The position numbers and the translations under genes were made by a program. From an uncultured Eubacteriales bacterium (lineage in GTDB: Bacteria; Bacillota; Clostridia; Saccharofermentanales; Fastidiosipilaceae), in NCBI GenBank assembly GCA_902373515.1, contig CABKML010000006.1, positions 4,182-68,181 of the forward strand: DNA of 64,000 nt. The letters run 5' to 3'. The first letter of the stretch is position 1, and each line of letters begins with the position of its first letter. Below the pieces are notes generated by a model. The model saw only the letters and a list, made by a program, of their open reading frames with translations, searched no databases and was not told the origin of the DNA. Positions 41,535 through 49,613 of the stretch are shown here, one piece after another.

Positions 41535-42200
41535 TTAGCGTAACGCTACAGCTACATGGGGAAAATTAAAACAATGGTCTATAGGCGCGTAACAACTGGC
41601 TTCCCTGAATTCACTATATAAAGTATTTAATAATTTTATTTGTTTTTCAATTTTTGCCGCTTTTTCCTTGAGTTGAGATATTCGGGCGGGGATATCTTTA
41701 ATGTAATTTGTAGGCTTAATAAGGTTATTTTCTTTTACTGATAAGATGTGATTATCACTATCAGTATAAAAGTGGGCATTTTCTAAGTATATATAAGCAC
41801 TTAAAGGATAATGTATAAGTCTGATAGCCCCTACTTGATTATTACAGTTATAATCAAACACAATGCAAACGCCCCCCGTTTGTTCTCTAAATTCTTTTTC
41901 TATTTTTTCTCTTGTTTTGGGACCCAGTTTTTTCCCCGTGTAAGTATTCCATATACTCAAAAAAATAGGGGTGTATTCGCTAACTAATAAAAATTCAGCG
42001 TTTTTAGTGAGCAGCTCCCTTTTTAGATTGAGATCGCTCTCCATTTTTTCTATTTTGTCCCATTCCGTGTTAAACTCTTTACGAGTGATTTTTTTATCAT
42101 TGAATAACTGTTGTTTTAACAAGTGCTTTTTTTCATTTGCTGCTATTAACAATCTTCTTATGCTTTGAAGTTCCTGCTTTACTTCCTCAAACTTGTTCAT
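41535..42200 (-). CDS. Coiled-coil hypothetical protein of the FtsK operon
   Basis: 221 residues with a coiled coil at 1-65 (Lys/Glu/Leu-rich heptads) and another at about 170-195 (ISQLKEKAAKIEKQIKLL) flanking a globular, beta-rich middle (GGVCIVFDYNCNNQVGAIRLIHYPLSAYIYLENAHFY). No family recognised. Its ATG overlaps the stop of the preceding gene (ATGA), indicating coupling. Confidence 0.62.
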   Translation of the reverse strand: MNKFEEVKQELQSIRRLLIAANEKKHLLKQQLFNDKKITRKEFNTEWDKIEKMESDLNLKRELLTKNAEFLLVSEYTPIFLSIWNTYTGKKLGPKTREKIEKEFREQTGGVCIVFDYNCNNQVGAIRLIHYPLSAYIYLENAHFYTDSDNHILSVKENNLIKPTNYIKDIPARISQLKEKAAKIEKQIKLLNTLYSEFREASCYAPIDHCFNFPHVAVALR

Positions 42201-42568
42201 TTTCTCACGCTTTCTAACACTTCATTTTCAAATTGTGCAATTAATTTATCTAATTGGCTTTTGGTTTTTTCATGTTCTGCCGTGGGGTATAAATGGCATG
42301 CGCTTAAGATTTGCTTTGCTTTTTCCTCGTATTTTCTCACCAATTCAAAGCTTGTATAATTTCCAAATGGGCGGTAACCAGTTACGATAATAATTTTATC
42401 AAGAATGTAAATATCTGCATTCCAACCGTAAACGCCGCAAGTATAATAATCAGGTCTGATACAGTAAAAGAGATAATGTAAGTCGGCATAGCCTACAGCA
42501 AAAATACGATTACTGCCAAATAATGCTTTTATGTATTTAGCAGTTATTTTAGTCTTTGATTTATACAT
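42197..42568 (-). CDS. First gene of the leftward operon, hypothetical
   Basis: 123 residues; Tyr-rich N-terminal half (YADLHYLFYCIRPDYYTCGVYGWNADIYILDKIIIV) and a helical, charged C-terminus. Start chosen at ATG 42568 with AAGGTG 7 bases upstream; a GTG 9 bases earlier is possible. It shares the Cys/Tyr-rich beta pattern (drawing a screen-like '...YIYLENAHFY' in the next gene) loosely with the following gene, though I cannot show homology. Preceded by a structured 150-base leader. Confidence 0.6.
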   Translation of the reverse strand: MYKSKTKITAKYIKALFGSNRIFAVGYADLHYLFYCIRPDYYTCGVYGWNADIYILDKIIIVTGYRPFGNYTSFELVRKYEEKAKQILSACHLYPTAEHEKTKSQLDKLIAQFENEVLESVRK

Positions 42569-42578
42569 TTTGTACACC

Positions 42579-42697
42579 TTGCAAAAAGAAGTTTTTTGTT
42601 ATAGGATAAGTACAAAGCGTTTAACGCTTTTATACCTTGCAAGCCTTGCCGGGCTTGCCCTTTTTGAGAGATGGTGTTGCTTGCGCCATCTCTTTTT
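42579..42697. ncRNA. Structured leader of the leftward operon, or plus-strand small RNA
   Basis: Three hairpins in about 85 bases: AAAGCG/CGCTTT (42614-42630), GCAAGCC/GGCTTGC (42639-42658) and AGAGATGG/CCATCTCT (42667-42693). On the plus strand the last is followed by TTTTT, a good terminator, and TTGCAA-17-TAGGAT (42579-42607) could be a promoter, making an 84-base RNA. On the minus strand the same DNA is the 5' leader (about 150 bases) of the FtsK operon. Both strands could be used, giving an antisense pair. Confidence 0.5.
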
Positions 42698-42727
42698 CTT
42701 TTTGCCCCTTCTTTATTCTTTATGTTT

Positions 42728-42758
42728 ATAGTATATACTATGCTACAGACTTTGTCAA
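42728..42758 (-). promoter_or_regulatory. Strong promoter of the leftward FtsK operon with palindrome on the -10
   Basis: On the minus strand: consensus TTGACA (42758-42753), exactly 17 bases, then TATACT (42735-42730). A perfect 14-bp palindrome ATAGTATATACTAT (42728-42741) covers the -10, a likely operator. Initiation at about 42723. Confidence 0.85.
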
Positions 42759-42900
42759 GGCTTTAGAGTAGCATTTACATATCGTTCACAGTCTATAGAT
42801 TAGCTTTGCTGCTTGCTTGTCGCTGCTCTTTGCTTGTAGCCGCATGGCTATAGTCAAGTGATAGCTAACTTAGTTTATCTATAACTTGTGTAGTTCAGCA

Positions 42901-43012
42901 GACGGATCAGCTCAGACGGATCAGCTCAGACGGATCAGCTCAGACGGATCAGCTCAGACGGATCAGCTCAGACGGATCAGCTCAGACGGATCAGCTCAGA
43001 CGGATCAGCTCA
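42901..43012. repeat. Eight perfect 14-bp tandem repeats
   Basis: GACGGATCAGCTCA is repeated eight times without a single change (112 bases), ending in GCGGTATA. No spacers, so it is not a CRISPR. It is part of a 646-base interval (42577-43222) with no credible gene. Perfect identity suggests recent expansion or selection as a protein-binding array. Confidence 0.95.
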
Positions 43013-43083
43013 GCGGTATATAGATAGTAGGTTATCAAAGATAGGGGGGTGGGGGATTTGAGCGGAGCGGATCAGGCGGGGCT

Positions 43084-43098
43084 AGTGGTATGACCACT
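43084..43098. repeat. Inverted repeat upstream of the serine recombinase
   Basis: AGTGGT-ATG-ACCACT, a 6-bp-arm inverted repeat 125 bases before the recombinase gene. Could be an operator or a recombination half-site pair; nothing else supports either. Confidence 0.45.
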
Positions 43099-43222
43099 CA
43101 CAAAACAAAAAGACATTTACATACTATTCATAAACACCAATTGACAAGTAATAGCCATCCAACTAGAATTTAGTTAAAGAAACCCGAAAGGGAACAAAAA
43201 GGTAAAAAGGAGCAAAAGGAAA

Positions 43223-43876
43223 ATGGAGTTTGGATATATAAGAGTATCGACCGTATTACAAAACGAGGAAAGACAGAAAGAGGCTTTAAGGAAAGCGGGA
43301 ATAAGTGAGAGGAACACTTATATTGACAAGCGGAGCGGAAAAGACTTTAAGCGTCCGCAATGGGAGCTGATGGTAAGTTTATTAAGAAAAGGGGACATTG
43401 TGTATGTAGAGAGTTTAGACCGGTTAGGTAGGAACTATCAAGAAATACTGAAGCAGTGGAAAGAGATAACGCAAGAGATAGGAGCAGACATAGTAATACT
43501 GGACATGCCGTTACTGGATACGAGGAACAAAAAAGACTTAACGGGCGTATTAATATCAGATATAATTTTGCAATTATTGAGTTATGTAGCAGAAAAAGAG
43601 AGGGAGAGTATAAGGACAAGGCAAGCTGAGGGAATAGAGATAGCAAAGCGGTTAGGAAAGTATACAGGGCGGACGGAGCAAGCAGTAGACACAAAGAAGT
43701 TCAAGGAATTGCATGACAAGTTAGACGAGGGATTTATCACGGTGAAATACATTACAAAGGAATTAGGAATTTCAGAGCAGACGTATTACAGAAGATTGAG
43801 GGACATGAAAGCGGGCAGAGGGCAATTTGCAGACGAGAACCGTGGTACAGAAAAAAATGGTATAATAAAAGAGTAA
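43223..43876 (+). CDS. Serine recombinase (resolvase/invertase family)
   Basis: 217 residues. Catalytic domain 1-140: GYIRVST gives nucleophile Ser9, followed by YIDKRSGKDFKRPQWELM and the VESLDRLGRN motif with its catalytic Arg. The long helix E (LLSYVAEKERESIRTRQAEGI) follows, and a C-terminal HTH (YITKELGISEQTYYRRL, about 175-195). Size and order are those of small resolvases/invertases rather than large integrases. A second recombinase inside a prophage that already has a tyrosine integrase suggests that it acts on local sites (inversion, dimer resolution) or marks a once-independent element containing the neighbouring FtsK operon. Confidence 0.92.
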   Translation: MEFGYIRVSTVLQNEERQKEALRKAGISERNTYIDKRSGKDFKRPQWELMVSLLRKGDIVYVESLDRLGRNYQEILKQWKEITQEIGADIVILDMPLLDTRNKKDLTGVLISDIILQLLSYVAEKERESIRTRQAEGIEIAKRLGKYTGRTEQAVDTKKFKELHDKLDEGFITVKYITKELGISEQTYYRRLRDMKAGRGQFADENRGTEKNGIIKE

Positions 43877-43972
43877 TAGATATTACTTATTTCACCATGT
43901 TCCCTACCTCCTTAGGGAATGAGCACCAGCCTTTCACCTATCCTTAACCCCAAAAGGATAGGTCTTTTTTTT
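43858..43972 (+). ncRNA. Candidate small RNA with CCTCCT loop between recombinase and terL
   Basis: Extended -10 TGG-TATAAT (43858-43866) precedes an RNA of about 100 bases starting near 43873. It contains GTAAT/ATTAC (43875-43888), then TTCCCTA/TAGGGAA (43900-43919) presenting CCTCCT in the loop, and the terminator stem CCTATCCTT/AAGGATAGG (43937-43962) with eight T. The loop is complementary to Shine-Dalgarno sequences. No gene lies between 43877 and 43988. No known family recognised. Confidence 0.6.
43937..43972 (+). terminator. Terminator upstream of terL
   Basis: A 9-bp stem CCTATCCTT / AAGGATAGG with an 8-base loop is followed by TCTTTTTTTT; it isolates terL from upstream transcription. 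Confidence 0.9.
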
Positions 43973-43988
43973 GTGCTAAAATAGTGAT

Positions 43989-45623
43989 ATGAATACACTG
44001 AAAGAGAAAATATTAAGCGGTATAGAGAGGTATCCTAAAGAAATTGAGGGATACAGGGATTTATTTTCGTATGCACGGGCTAAAGAAGATTTAGGCGCAA
44101 GCGAAGTGTTAAAGAAGCTACTGATAGACAGTGTACTGAGGGAGAGGGGCGTAGCTTTTTTTGAATTATACAAGCAAGCATTGCTATGGGAAGCCCCGAA
44201 GCTGTTTGACAGTTACATGTTATATATCGAATTAAACCGAAAGCCGAGCACAAGATTTTATCAGCCGAGAAGAAGAACTTTGAAATTTGTCACGGACACC
44301 ATGCAGGAGTTGGCGGAGAGAAAACTGGACGAATTGTTTGTTTCAATGCCGCCTCGTGTAGGAAAAACAACGTTATTATTATTTTACGCAACGTGGCTAA
44401 TAGGCAAAGACAGTGAAGCAAGTAATTTATATGCAGCATATTCAGATACAATCACAAAAGCTTTTTTTAATGGTGTACTTGAAACGTTAAGCGATGACGT
44501 GACGTATTTATGGAAAGACGTTTTCCCAAACAGTGCGATAGTAAGTACGAACGCAAGCGAAGAAACGTTAAATATAGACAGGCGGAAGCGTTATCCGTCA
44601 CTTACTTGCAGGTCATTATACGGAACATTGAACGGTGCCTGCGACTGTACCGGAATAATTATGTCAGATGACTTGATAGGTGGCATTGAAGAAGCGTTAA
44701 ACAAAGATAGAATGGTATCAGCATATCTTAAAGTGAATAACAACTTAATACCTCGTGCAAAGGAAACGGCAAGGCTGTTATGGTGGGGAACAAGGTGGAG
44801 TGAGATAGATCCGGCAGGGCTAAGAATGGAATTGCTACAAAATGACGAATTATACAAGACAAGGAAATACAAAATAATCAATCTACCGGCACTGAACGAA
44901 AAAGACGAAAGCAACTTTGAGTATGATTACGGGGTAGGGTTCAGCAGTTTATTTTACAAGCAACGCAGAGCGTCATTTGAGAAAAACAACGATATGGCAT
45001 CATGGTTTGCACAATATCAAGGAGAGCCGATTGAGCGGCAGGGAACGCTGTTTAATTCAGAGGACATGAAATATTACAACGGAGTTTTACCCGAAGGCGT
45101 GCCGGACAGGATATACATGGCAGTAGATCCGGCGTTTGGTGGGGGAGATTTTGTAGCAAGCCCGATATGCTTTCAGTACGGGAACTCGATATATGTACAC
45201 GATGTAGTTTTCAATGATGGGGACAAGAAAATAACGCAAGATTTGTTAGTAAGGGCAGTATTAAAGCACAAAGTTCAAGCTATGCAGATAGAAGCAACGA
45301 AGATGACAGAAAGCTACAAAGAGGGCGTAGAGGAACTTTTAAGAACAAACAATTACAGGCTAAGCATATCAACAAAGGCTGCGCCGACTAATGTAAGCAA
45401 AGAGATGAGAATATTTGATAAAGCTCCGGACATCCGAGAAAACATGATTTTCAGGGAAAGTGGGAACAGGAGTAAAGAATATGAGTTATTCATGCAAAAC
45501 GTGTTTTCTTTCAAAGTACAAGGAAAGAATAAGCATGATGACGCACCCGACAGCTTAGCTATGGCGATGGATATGAGCAATTTTAATAAACGGAAAGTAG
45601 AAATTTTCAAGAGGAGATTTTAA
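43989..45623 (+). CDS. terL: Terminase large subunit
   Basis: Packages phage DNA into proheads. 544 residues: ATPase with Walker A MPPRVGKTT at 120-128 and Walker B-like IIMSDDLIGG, then the RNase H-like nuclease with YMAVDPAFGGGD and DDAPDSLAMAMD carrying metal-binding acids. The start at ATG 43989 lies 17 bases after the terminator's T run and lacks a clear ribosome site, so a leaderless or weakly initiated start, or a downstream start, is possible. Portal begins at the last base of its stop codon. Confidence 0.95.
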   Translation: MNTLKEKILSGIERYPKEIEGYRDLFSYARAKEDLGASEVLKKLLIDSVLRERGVAFFELYKQALLWEAPKLFDSYMLYIELNRKPSTRFYQPRRRTLKFVTDTMQELAERKLDELFVSMPPRVGKTTLLLFYATWLIGKDSEASNLYAAYSDTITKAFFNGVLETLSDDVTYLWKDVFPNSAIVSTNASEETLNIDRRKRYPSLTCRSLYGTLNGACDCTGIIMSDDLIGGIEEALNKDRMVSAYLKVNNNLIPRAKETARLLWWGTRWSEIDPAGLRMELLQNDELYKTRKYKIINLPALNEKDESNFEYDYGVGFSSLFYKQRRASFEKNNDMASWFAQYQGEPIERQGTLFNSEDMKYYNGVLPEGVPDRIYMAVDPAFGGGDFVASPICFQYGNSIYVHDVVFNDGDKKITQDLLVRAVLKHKVQAMQIEATKMTESYKEGVEELLRTNNYRLSISTKAAPTNVSKEMRIFDKAPDIRENMIFRESGNRSKEYELFMQNVFSFKVQGKNKHDDAPDSLAMAMDMSNFNKRKVEIFKRRF

Positions 45624-47068
45624 TGGAAGCATTAACCGGAAGAAAAACAATTTACACAGAAGCAACAGAAATAGACGCAAGTAATGTGGTGCAAGAACTG
45701 GAAAAGGCGTTAAAAGTACATGCTAAAAACTCAGCGGAGATAGATTATCTGTACAACTATTACAAAGGCAAGCAACCTATACTGGACAGAAAAAAGGCTG
45801 TAAGACCGGAAATAAACAACAAAATAGTTGAGAACAGAGCATATGAAATTGTTTCGTTCAAGGTAGGTTATTTGTTGGACGAGCCTATACAATACGTTTG
45901 CCAAAGGGGAGAAGCTGTAAATTTTGAGGGGATAAACTTGTTAAATTCTTACATGGAATCAGAGAACAAGGCAACGAAAGATAAAGAGTTGGCGGATTGG
46001 TTTACAATTTGCGGCACAGCTTACAGGCTTTTAACCGTAAAACAGGAACAGGAAGAAGATGAATCTCCGTTTAATTTATACACGCTTGACCCGAGATACA
46101 GTTTTATTGTGTATTCAAGTGGGATAGACCATAAAAAGATGATGGGCGTTAAGTATGTAAAGCTAAGTGAAAACAACACAATTTTATACAGTGTTTATAC
46201 GGATAATGCTTATTATGAAATTTGCGAAGGTAAAATTATTAGTTCTGAATTTCATAGTTTAGGTGAAGTGCCGATGTTTGAATATCCTGCTAACATGGCA
46301 AAGTTAGGCGCATTTGAAATGGTATTGTCATTGTTGGATGCGATAAACACGGTAAGCAGTAACAGGGTAGACGGTATTGAGCAATTTATACAAGCTTTAC
46401 TTATACTTAAAAACTTAGACTTGTCGATAGATGAAATAAATGAGATGGGAGCGGCAGGCGGAATTAAAATACCGAGTGACAGTGAGATTGAATACTTAGT
46501 ATCACAGTTAGACCAAATGCAGACGCAAAAGGTAATAGACCATTTATATCAAACAGTTTTGACTATTTGCGGAATGCCAAACAGAAACGGCGGTTCGTCT
46601 ACAAGTGATACGGGTACAGCGGTAGTCATGAGAGATGGTTGGAAAGTAGCAGAAAACAGGGCAAAAGACACTGAATTAATGTTCAGGAAAGCAGAAAGAG
46701 AATTTTTGAAAACTGTTTTATTCATAGTGAATACATTAAGCGGAACGGACATAAAACCGTCAAATATCAGAATTAAATTCACACGGCAGAACCACGAAAA
46801 TATCTTAGAAAAAACGCAAGTATTAGCGGCACTGTTAGGAACAGGCAAGGTGCATCCGAAATACGCCTTTGAATTGAGCGGACTGTTTTCTGAACCCGAC
46901 CTTGCTTGTCAGGAAAGTATGCAGTATGAAAGTGAACAAGTGAATGAAATTGTAAAAGGAGTATTGACTGATGAAACTGAAACCGTATCGAGAACTGGAC
47001 AAAGTGATAGCAGTGATGGCAGTGAAAGAAGTGCAACTGTACAGGGAACTAAGGGCAAGACTGAATAG
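45623..47068 (+). CDS. Portal protein, SPP1 gp6-like
   Basis: The dodecameric DNA entry ring of the head. The 481-residue product shows the family opening (IDYLYNYYKGKQPILDRKK), NNKIVENRAYEIVSFKVGYLLDEPI and later TQVLAALLGTGKVHPKYAFEL. AGAGGAG precedes the ATG. The last 98 bases overlap the next gene in another frame. The C-terminal tail is Ser/Thr/Glu-rich (TVSRTGQSDSSDG). Confidence 0.93.
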   Translation: MEALTGRKTIYTEATEIDASNVVQELEKALKVHAKNSAEIDYLYNYYKGKQPILDRKKAVRPEINNKIVENRAYEIVSFKVGYLLDEPIQYVCQRGEAVNFEGINLLNSYMESENKATKDKELADWFTICGTAYRLLTVKQEQEEDESPFNLYTLDPRYSFIVYSSGIDHKKMMGVKYVKLSENNTILYSVYTDNAYYEICEGKIISSEFHSLGEVPMFEYPANMAKLGAFEMVLSLLDAINTVSSNRVDGIEQFIQALLILKNLDLSIDEINEMGAAGGIKIPSDSEIEYLVSQLDQMQTQKVIDHLYQTVLTICGMPNRNGGSSTSDTGTAVVMRDGWKVAENRAKDTELMFRKAEREFLKTVLFIVNTLSGTDIKPSNIRIKFTRQNHENILEKTQVLAALLGTGKVHPKYAFELSGLFSEPDLACQESMQYESEQVNEIVKGVLTDETETVSRTGQSDSSDGSERSATVQGTKGKTE

Positions 47069-47561
47069 CGGATATGAATTACTTACAGCAGTTGAAAATT
47101 TATTTTCGAGTTTAGAAAAGGTATACCGTGACGCTTTTTTCAAAATAGCGAAAAAGTACAACGAAGAATATGAGGATTTGATTGAATTTAATATCTTCAT
47201 GAATGAAATACTGGAAGAACCGAACGAAGTAACAAAGTATATTTTCAAGAACGAGATAGAACGAAAAAAGTATTATTTAATCGAAGCTTTGAAAGTAAAG
47301 AAAATAAAGATTGACAAAGAAATAAAAAAGTCAACGATACGCACAGGACGCATGCTTTCAGAATACGGAAAGCAGATAGCAGACAAAGCAACATTAAACA
47401 AATACAAAAAGCAAGGTATAAAAAGAGTTCAGTGGATAGTCACAAAAGACGGCAGAGCATGTGAGGAATGCGAGGAACTTAATAACAAGGTATTTGATAT
47501 AGACAAAGTACCTCCGAAACCTCATATCAATTGCAGATGTTGGCTTATTGCATATAAATAA
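46971..47561 (+). CDS. Minor head protein, SPP1 gp7 / Mu gpF-like
   Basis: 196 residues. The C-terminal DGRACEECEELNNKVFDIDKVPPKPHINCRC is the typical gp7/Mu-F-like motif with Cys and His residues and a final NCRC. The N-terminal part is helical. It starts inside the portal gene with a good AAGGAG; the 98-base out-of-frame overlap is long but both frames show family features. Function: portal-associated morphogenesis or DNA ejection. Confidence 0.88.
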   Translation: MKLKPYRELDKVIAVMAVKEVQLYRELRARLNSGYELLTAVENLFSSLEKVYRDAFFKIAKKYNEEYEDLIEFNIFMNEILEEPNEVTKYIFKNEIERKKYYLIEALKVKKIKIDKEIKKSTIRTGRMLSEYGKQIADKATLNKYKKQGIKRVQWIVTKDGRACEECEELNNKVFDIDKVPPKPHINCRCWLIAYK

Positions 47562-47582
47562 ACTATAGAATTAATTTTATGA

Positions 47583-47588
47583 TATAAT
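47583..47588 (+). promoter_or_regulatory. Possible internal late promoter -10
   Basis: TATAAT between gp7-like and scaffold genes in an AT-rich stretch, with no good -35 in register. It directly precedes the duplicated 24-base sequence, so a separate scaffold/capsid transcript is conceivable. Confidence 0.35.
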
Positions 47589-47594
47589 TATATG

Positions 47595-47672
47595 TAACAG
47601 GGAAGTTGTAAAAACGCACAGTCAAGATAAGACTTAAAAACGGTCAAATAACAGGGAAGTTATAAAAACGCA
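47595..47672. repeat. 24-bp direct repeats upstream of the scaffold gene
   Basis: TAACAGGGAAGTTRTAAAAACGCA (24 bases, one difference) occurs at 47595-47618 and 47649-47672, 54 bp apart start to start. The second copy runs into the scaffold ribosome site. Could be a duplicated regulatory site or a remnant of a small insertion. Confidence 0.7.
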
Positions 47673-47687
47673 GGAGATTCACGCGCA

Positions 47688-48248
47688 ATGAAAATTGACA
47701 CAAGTAAGATTGAAAACTTTGAAAGCATGACAGCAGAAGAAAAAGTACAAGCTTTGCAAGACTTTGACTTTGAAACAGAAGATGTAGAAAAACTTAAAAA
47801 TGCAGTAAGTAAAGCTAATTCAGAATGTGCAAGCTGGAAAAAGAAGTACAACGAAACATTATCAACTGAAACGCAAAAGCAGCAAGCTAAGGAAGAAGAA
47901 ACAGAAAAGTTAAAAAACGAAGTTGCTACTTTGCAAAAACAGATTGCAGTTAGTTCAGCTAAGGCAAAATATTTAAGTTTAGGCTACAGCGAAGAACTTG
48001 CGAAGGAAAGTGCTACCAATCTTATAGATGGAAATTTTGATAAAGTCTTTGATTTGCAGAACAAATTTGTTGTTGCAAAAGAAAAAGCACTGAAAGCGGA
48101 ATTACTTAAACAAACGCCTACACCGGCGCAAGGGCAAGAACCCGACAGCAAAATGACAAAAGAAGATTTTAAGAAATTAAGCGCAAGAGAGCGCACGCAG
48201 TTCTTCATGGAACACCCGGAAGAATACAAAGAAATTTTTAAGGAGTAA
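47688..48248 (+). CDS. Phage scaffolding protein
   Basis: 186 residues, highly charged and helical: coiled coil at about 35-100 (EKLKNAVSKANSECASWKKKYNETLS ... EEETEKLKNEVATLQKQI), then a basic/acidic C-terminal arm (TKEDFKKLSARERTQFFMEHPEEY). This is the GP20-like scaffold pattern: scaffold before capsid. AGGAGA lies about 9 bases before the ATG. Confidence 0.88.
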   Translation: MKIDTSKIENFESMTAEEKVQALQDFDFETEDVEKLKNAVSKANSECASWKKKYNETLSTETQKQQAKEEETEKLKNEVATLQKQIAVSSAKAKYLSLGYSEELAKESATNLIDGNFDKVFDLQNKFVVAKEKALKAELLKQTPTPAQGQEPDSKMTKEDFKKLSARERTQFFMEHPEEYKEIFKE

Positions 48249-48251
48249 CAA

Positions 48252-49163
48252 ATGCACAAGTTATTTGACAATGTTTTTATCACAAACGAAGTAAAAGACC
48301 AATTTGACAGCCATTTAGCACTGGAACAATTCTGTACACCCGATGACAGCTTGCAAGGCACACCGGGTATGACACGTTCAATTCATCGTTACACGGCAAC
48401 GAGCGGCGCAGAAAGACTTGAGATGGGACAAGGCAATACGAAGTCTATCCAAGTTGATATGAAGTCGGAAGATTATAAAATTCAGTTAGCGCAAAGCGTA
48501 CTGAAAGTTTATGATGAGCAAATTATGACCGACCCTTATGTAATGACTACCGGTACGGCACGCTTAGGCGCAGACTTGTTTAACGAAACAAATAAAGACG
48601 TATACAAAGAGTTCGGCAAAGCAAAGTTAACAGTATTTGGCAAGAAGTTTGATTTTGAACTTTTTGCAGACGCACAGGCGCAATTAGGACTTGAAAACCT
48701 TGAGGGTACAAGCATTTTTGCAATTGTACACCCGAACGACCTTGCTGAATTAAGGCAAAATATGAAAGAAACTTTGCAGTATGTAACTGAATTTGCAACA
48801 CAGGGCTATGTAGGTACAGTTGCAGGTGTAAACATTTATGTTAAGAAAAACGCAACTAAAGGAACTATTTATTTAGGCACAAAAGAAGCAATTACATTGT
48901 TTGTTAAAAAGGGCGAAGAAGTGGAAGAAAAGAGAGACGCAGATAAGCGTTTGACAGAAATTTACGCACGGAAATTCTACTTAGCAGCTTTAACAGACGA
49001 AACAAAGCTTGTAAAAATGGTTAAAGGCTCGGCAAAGGCTACAACAGACGCAACTGTAACTAGCGGCAAAACTTATTTTGAGCAAGTAGGCACAGGATAC
49101 TTAACTGTAGTACCTGAAGCAGGCGACAGCCCGAAAGACAAAGGTTATTTTGAATTAGCGTAA
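48252..49163 (+). CDS. Major capsid protein
   Basis: 303 residues following the scaffold gene after 3 bases, with AAGGAG. The middle contains SIFAIVHPNDLAEL and a HK97-fold-like GYVGTVAGVNIYVKKN ... GTIYLGTKEAI end. After about residue 262 there is a short extra domain (TDATVTSGKTYFEQVGTGYLTVVPEAGDS) resembling a decoration-like or Ig-like beta extension found in some clostridial capsids. Most abundant structural protein of the virion. Confidence 0.9.
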   Translation: MHKLFDNVFITNEVKDQFDSHLALEQFCTPDDSLQGTPGMTRSIHRYTATSGAERLEMGQGNTKSIQVDMKSEDYKIQLAQSVLKVYDEQIMTDPYVMTTGTARLGADLFNETNKDVYKEFGKAKLTVFGKKFDFELFADAQAQLGLENLEGTSIFAIVHPNDLAELRQNMKETLQYVTEFATQGYVGTVAGVNIYVKKNATKGTIYLGTKEAITLFVKKGEEVEEKRDADKRLTEIYARKFYLAALTDETKLVKMVKGSAKATTDATVTSGKTYFEQVGTGYLTVVPEAGDSPKDKGYFELA

Positions 49164-49190
49164 CTTTTACGCATGTAGTAAGGTGGTAAC

Positions 49191-49613
49191 ATGAGTTTAT
49201 TTGAGATACCGAGTTATCTGAAAGATTCAATAGCAGAATGTGACCTTAGTGATGGATCGCAAGAGGCATTAAAGTACGCATTAACTATGCTATTTGAACA
49301 TCAGATATTGCCGAACACTGAAATAAAGACTTTATCATTGTTACCGCTTTACATTAAATTAGCAGAAGAAATTATACTTAACAGACTATATCCATATGCT
49401 ACTTCTGAGGATATAGATGACGGAAAACTTGACGGAGTTGGCTCAAAATATACTTATTTGCAAGCGGAAATAGCAATAGTTCTTTTCAACAAGCGAGGAG
49501 CAGAGGGCGAAATTACACGAAATGAAAATGGAATAAACAGAACATTTGCAGCTGCCAGTGTTCCTCAAGAATTGTTAAACAGGATTATACCTCACGGGAG
49601 TATTGTAAAATGA
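49191..49613 (+). CDS. Head-tail connector protein (gp15-like)
   Basis: 140 residues; helical N-terminal half and a C-terminal GAEGEITRNENGINRTFAAASVPQELLNRIIP motif that is typical for head-tail adaptors of the phage_connect/gp15 group. It joins the portal to the head completion protein. AAGGTGG upstream; overlaps the next gene by 4 bases. Confidence 0.78.
   Translation: MSLFEIPSYLKDSIAECDLSDGSQEALKYALTMLFEHQILPNTEIKTLSLLPLYIKLAEEIILNRLYPYATSEDIDDGKLDGVGSKYTYLQAEIAIVLFNKRGAEGEITRNENGINRTFAAASVPQELLNRIIPHGSIVK

Noticed and set aside
42901..43012. CRISPR array
   Set aside because: The 14-bp units are contiguous with no spacers, and no cas genes are present.
43347..43694. 115-codon minus-strand frame in the serine recombinase
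   Set aside because: Leu/Ser-rich shadow of the recombinase catalytic domain.
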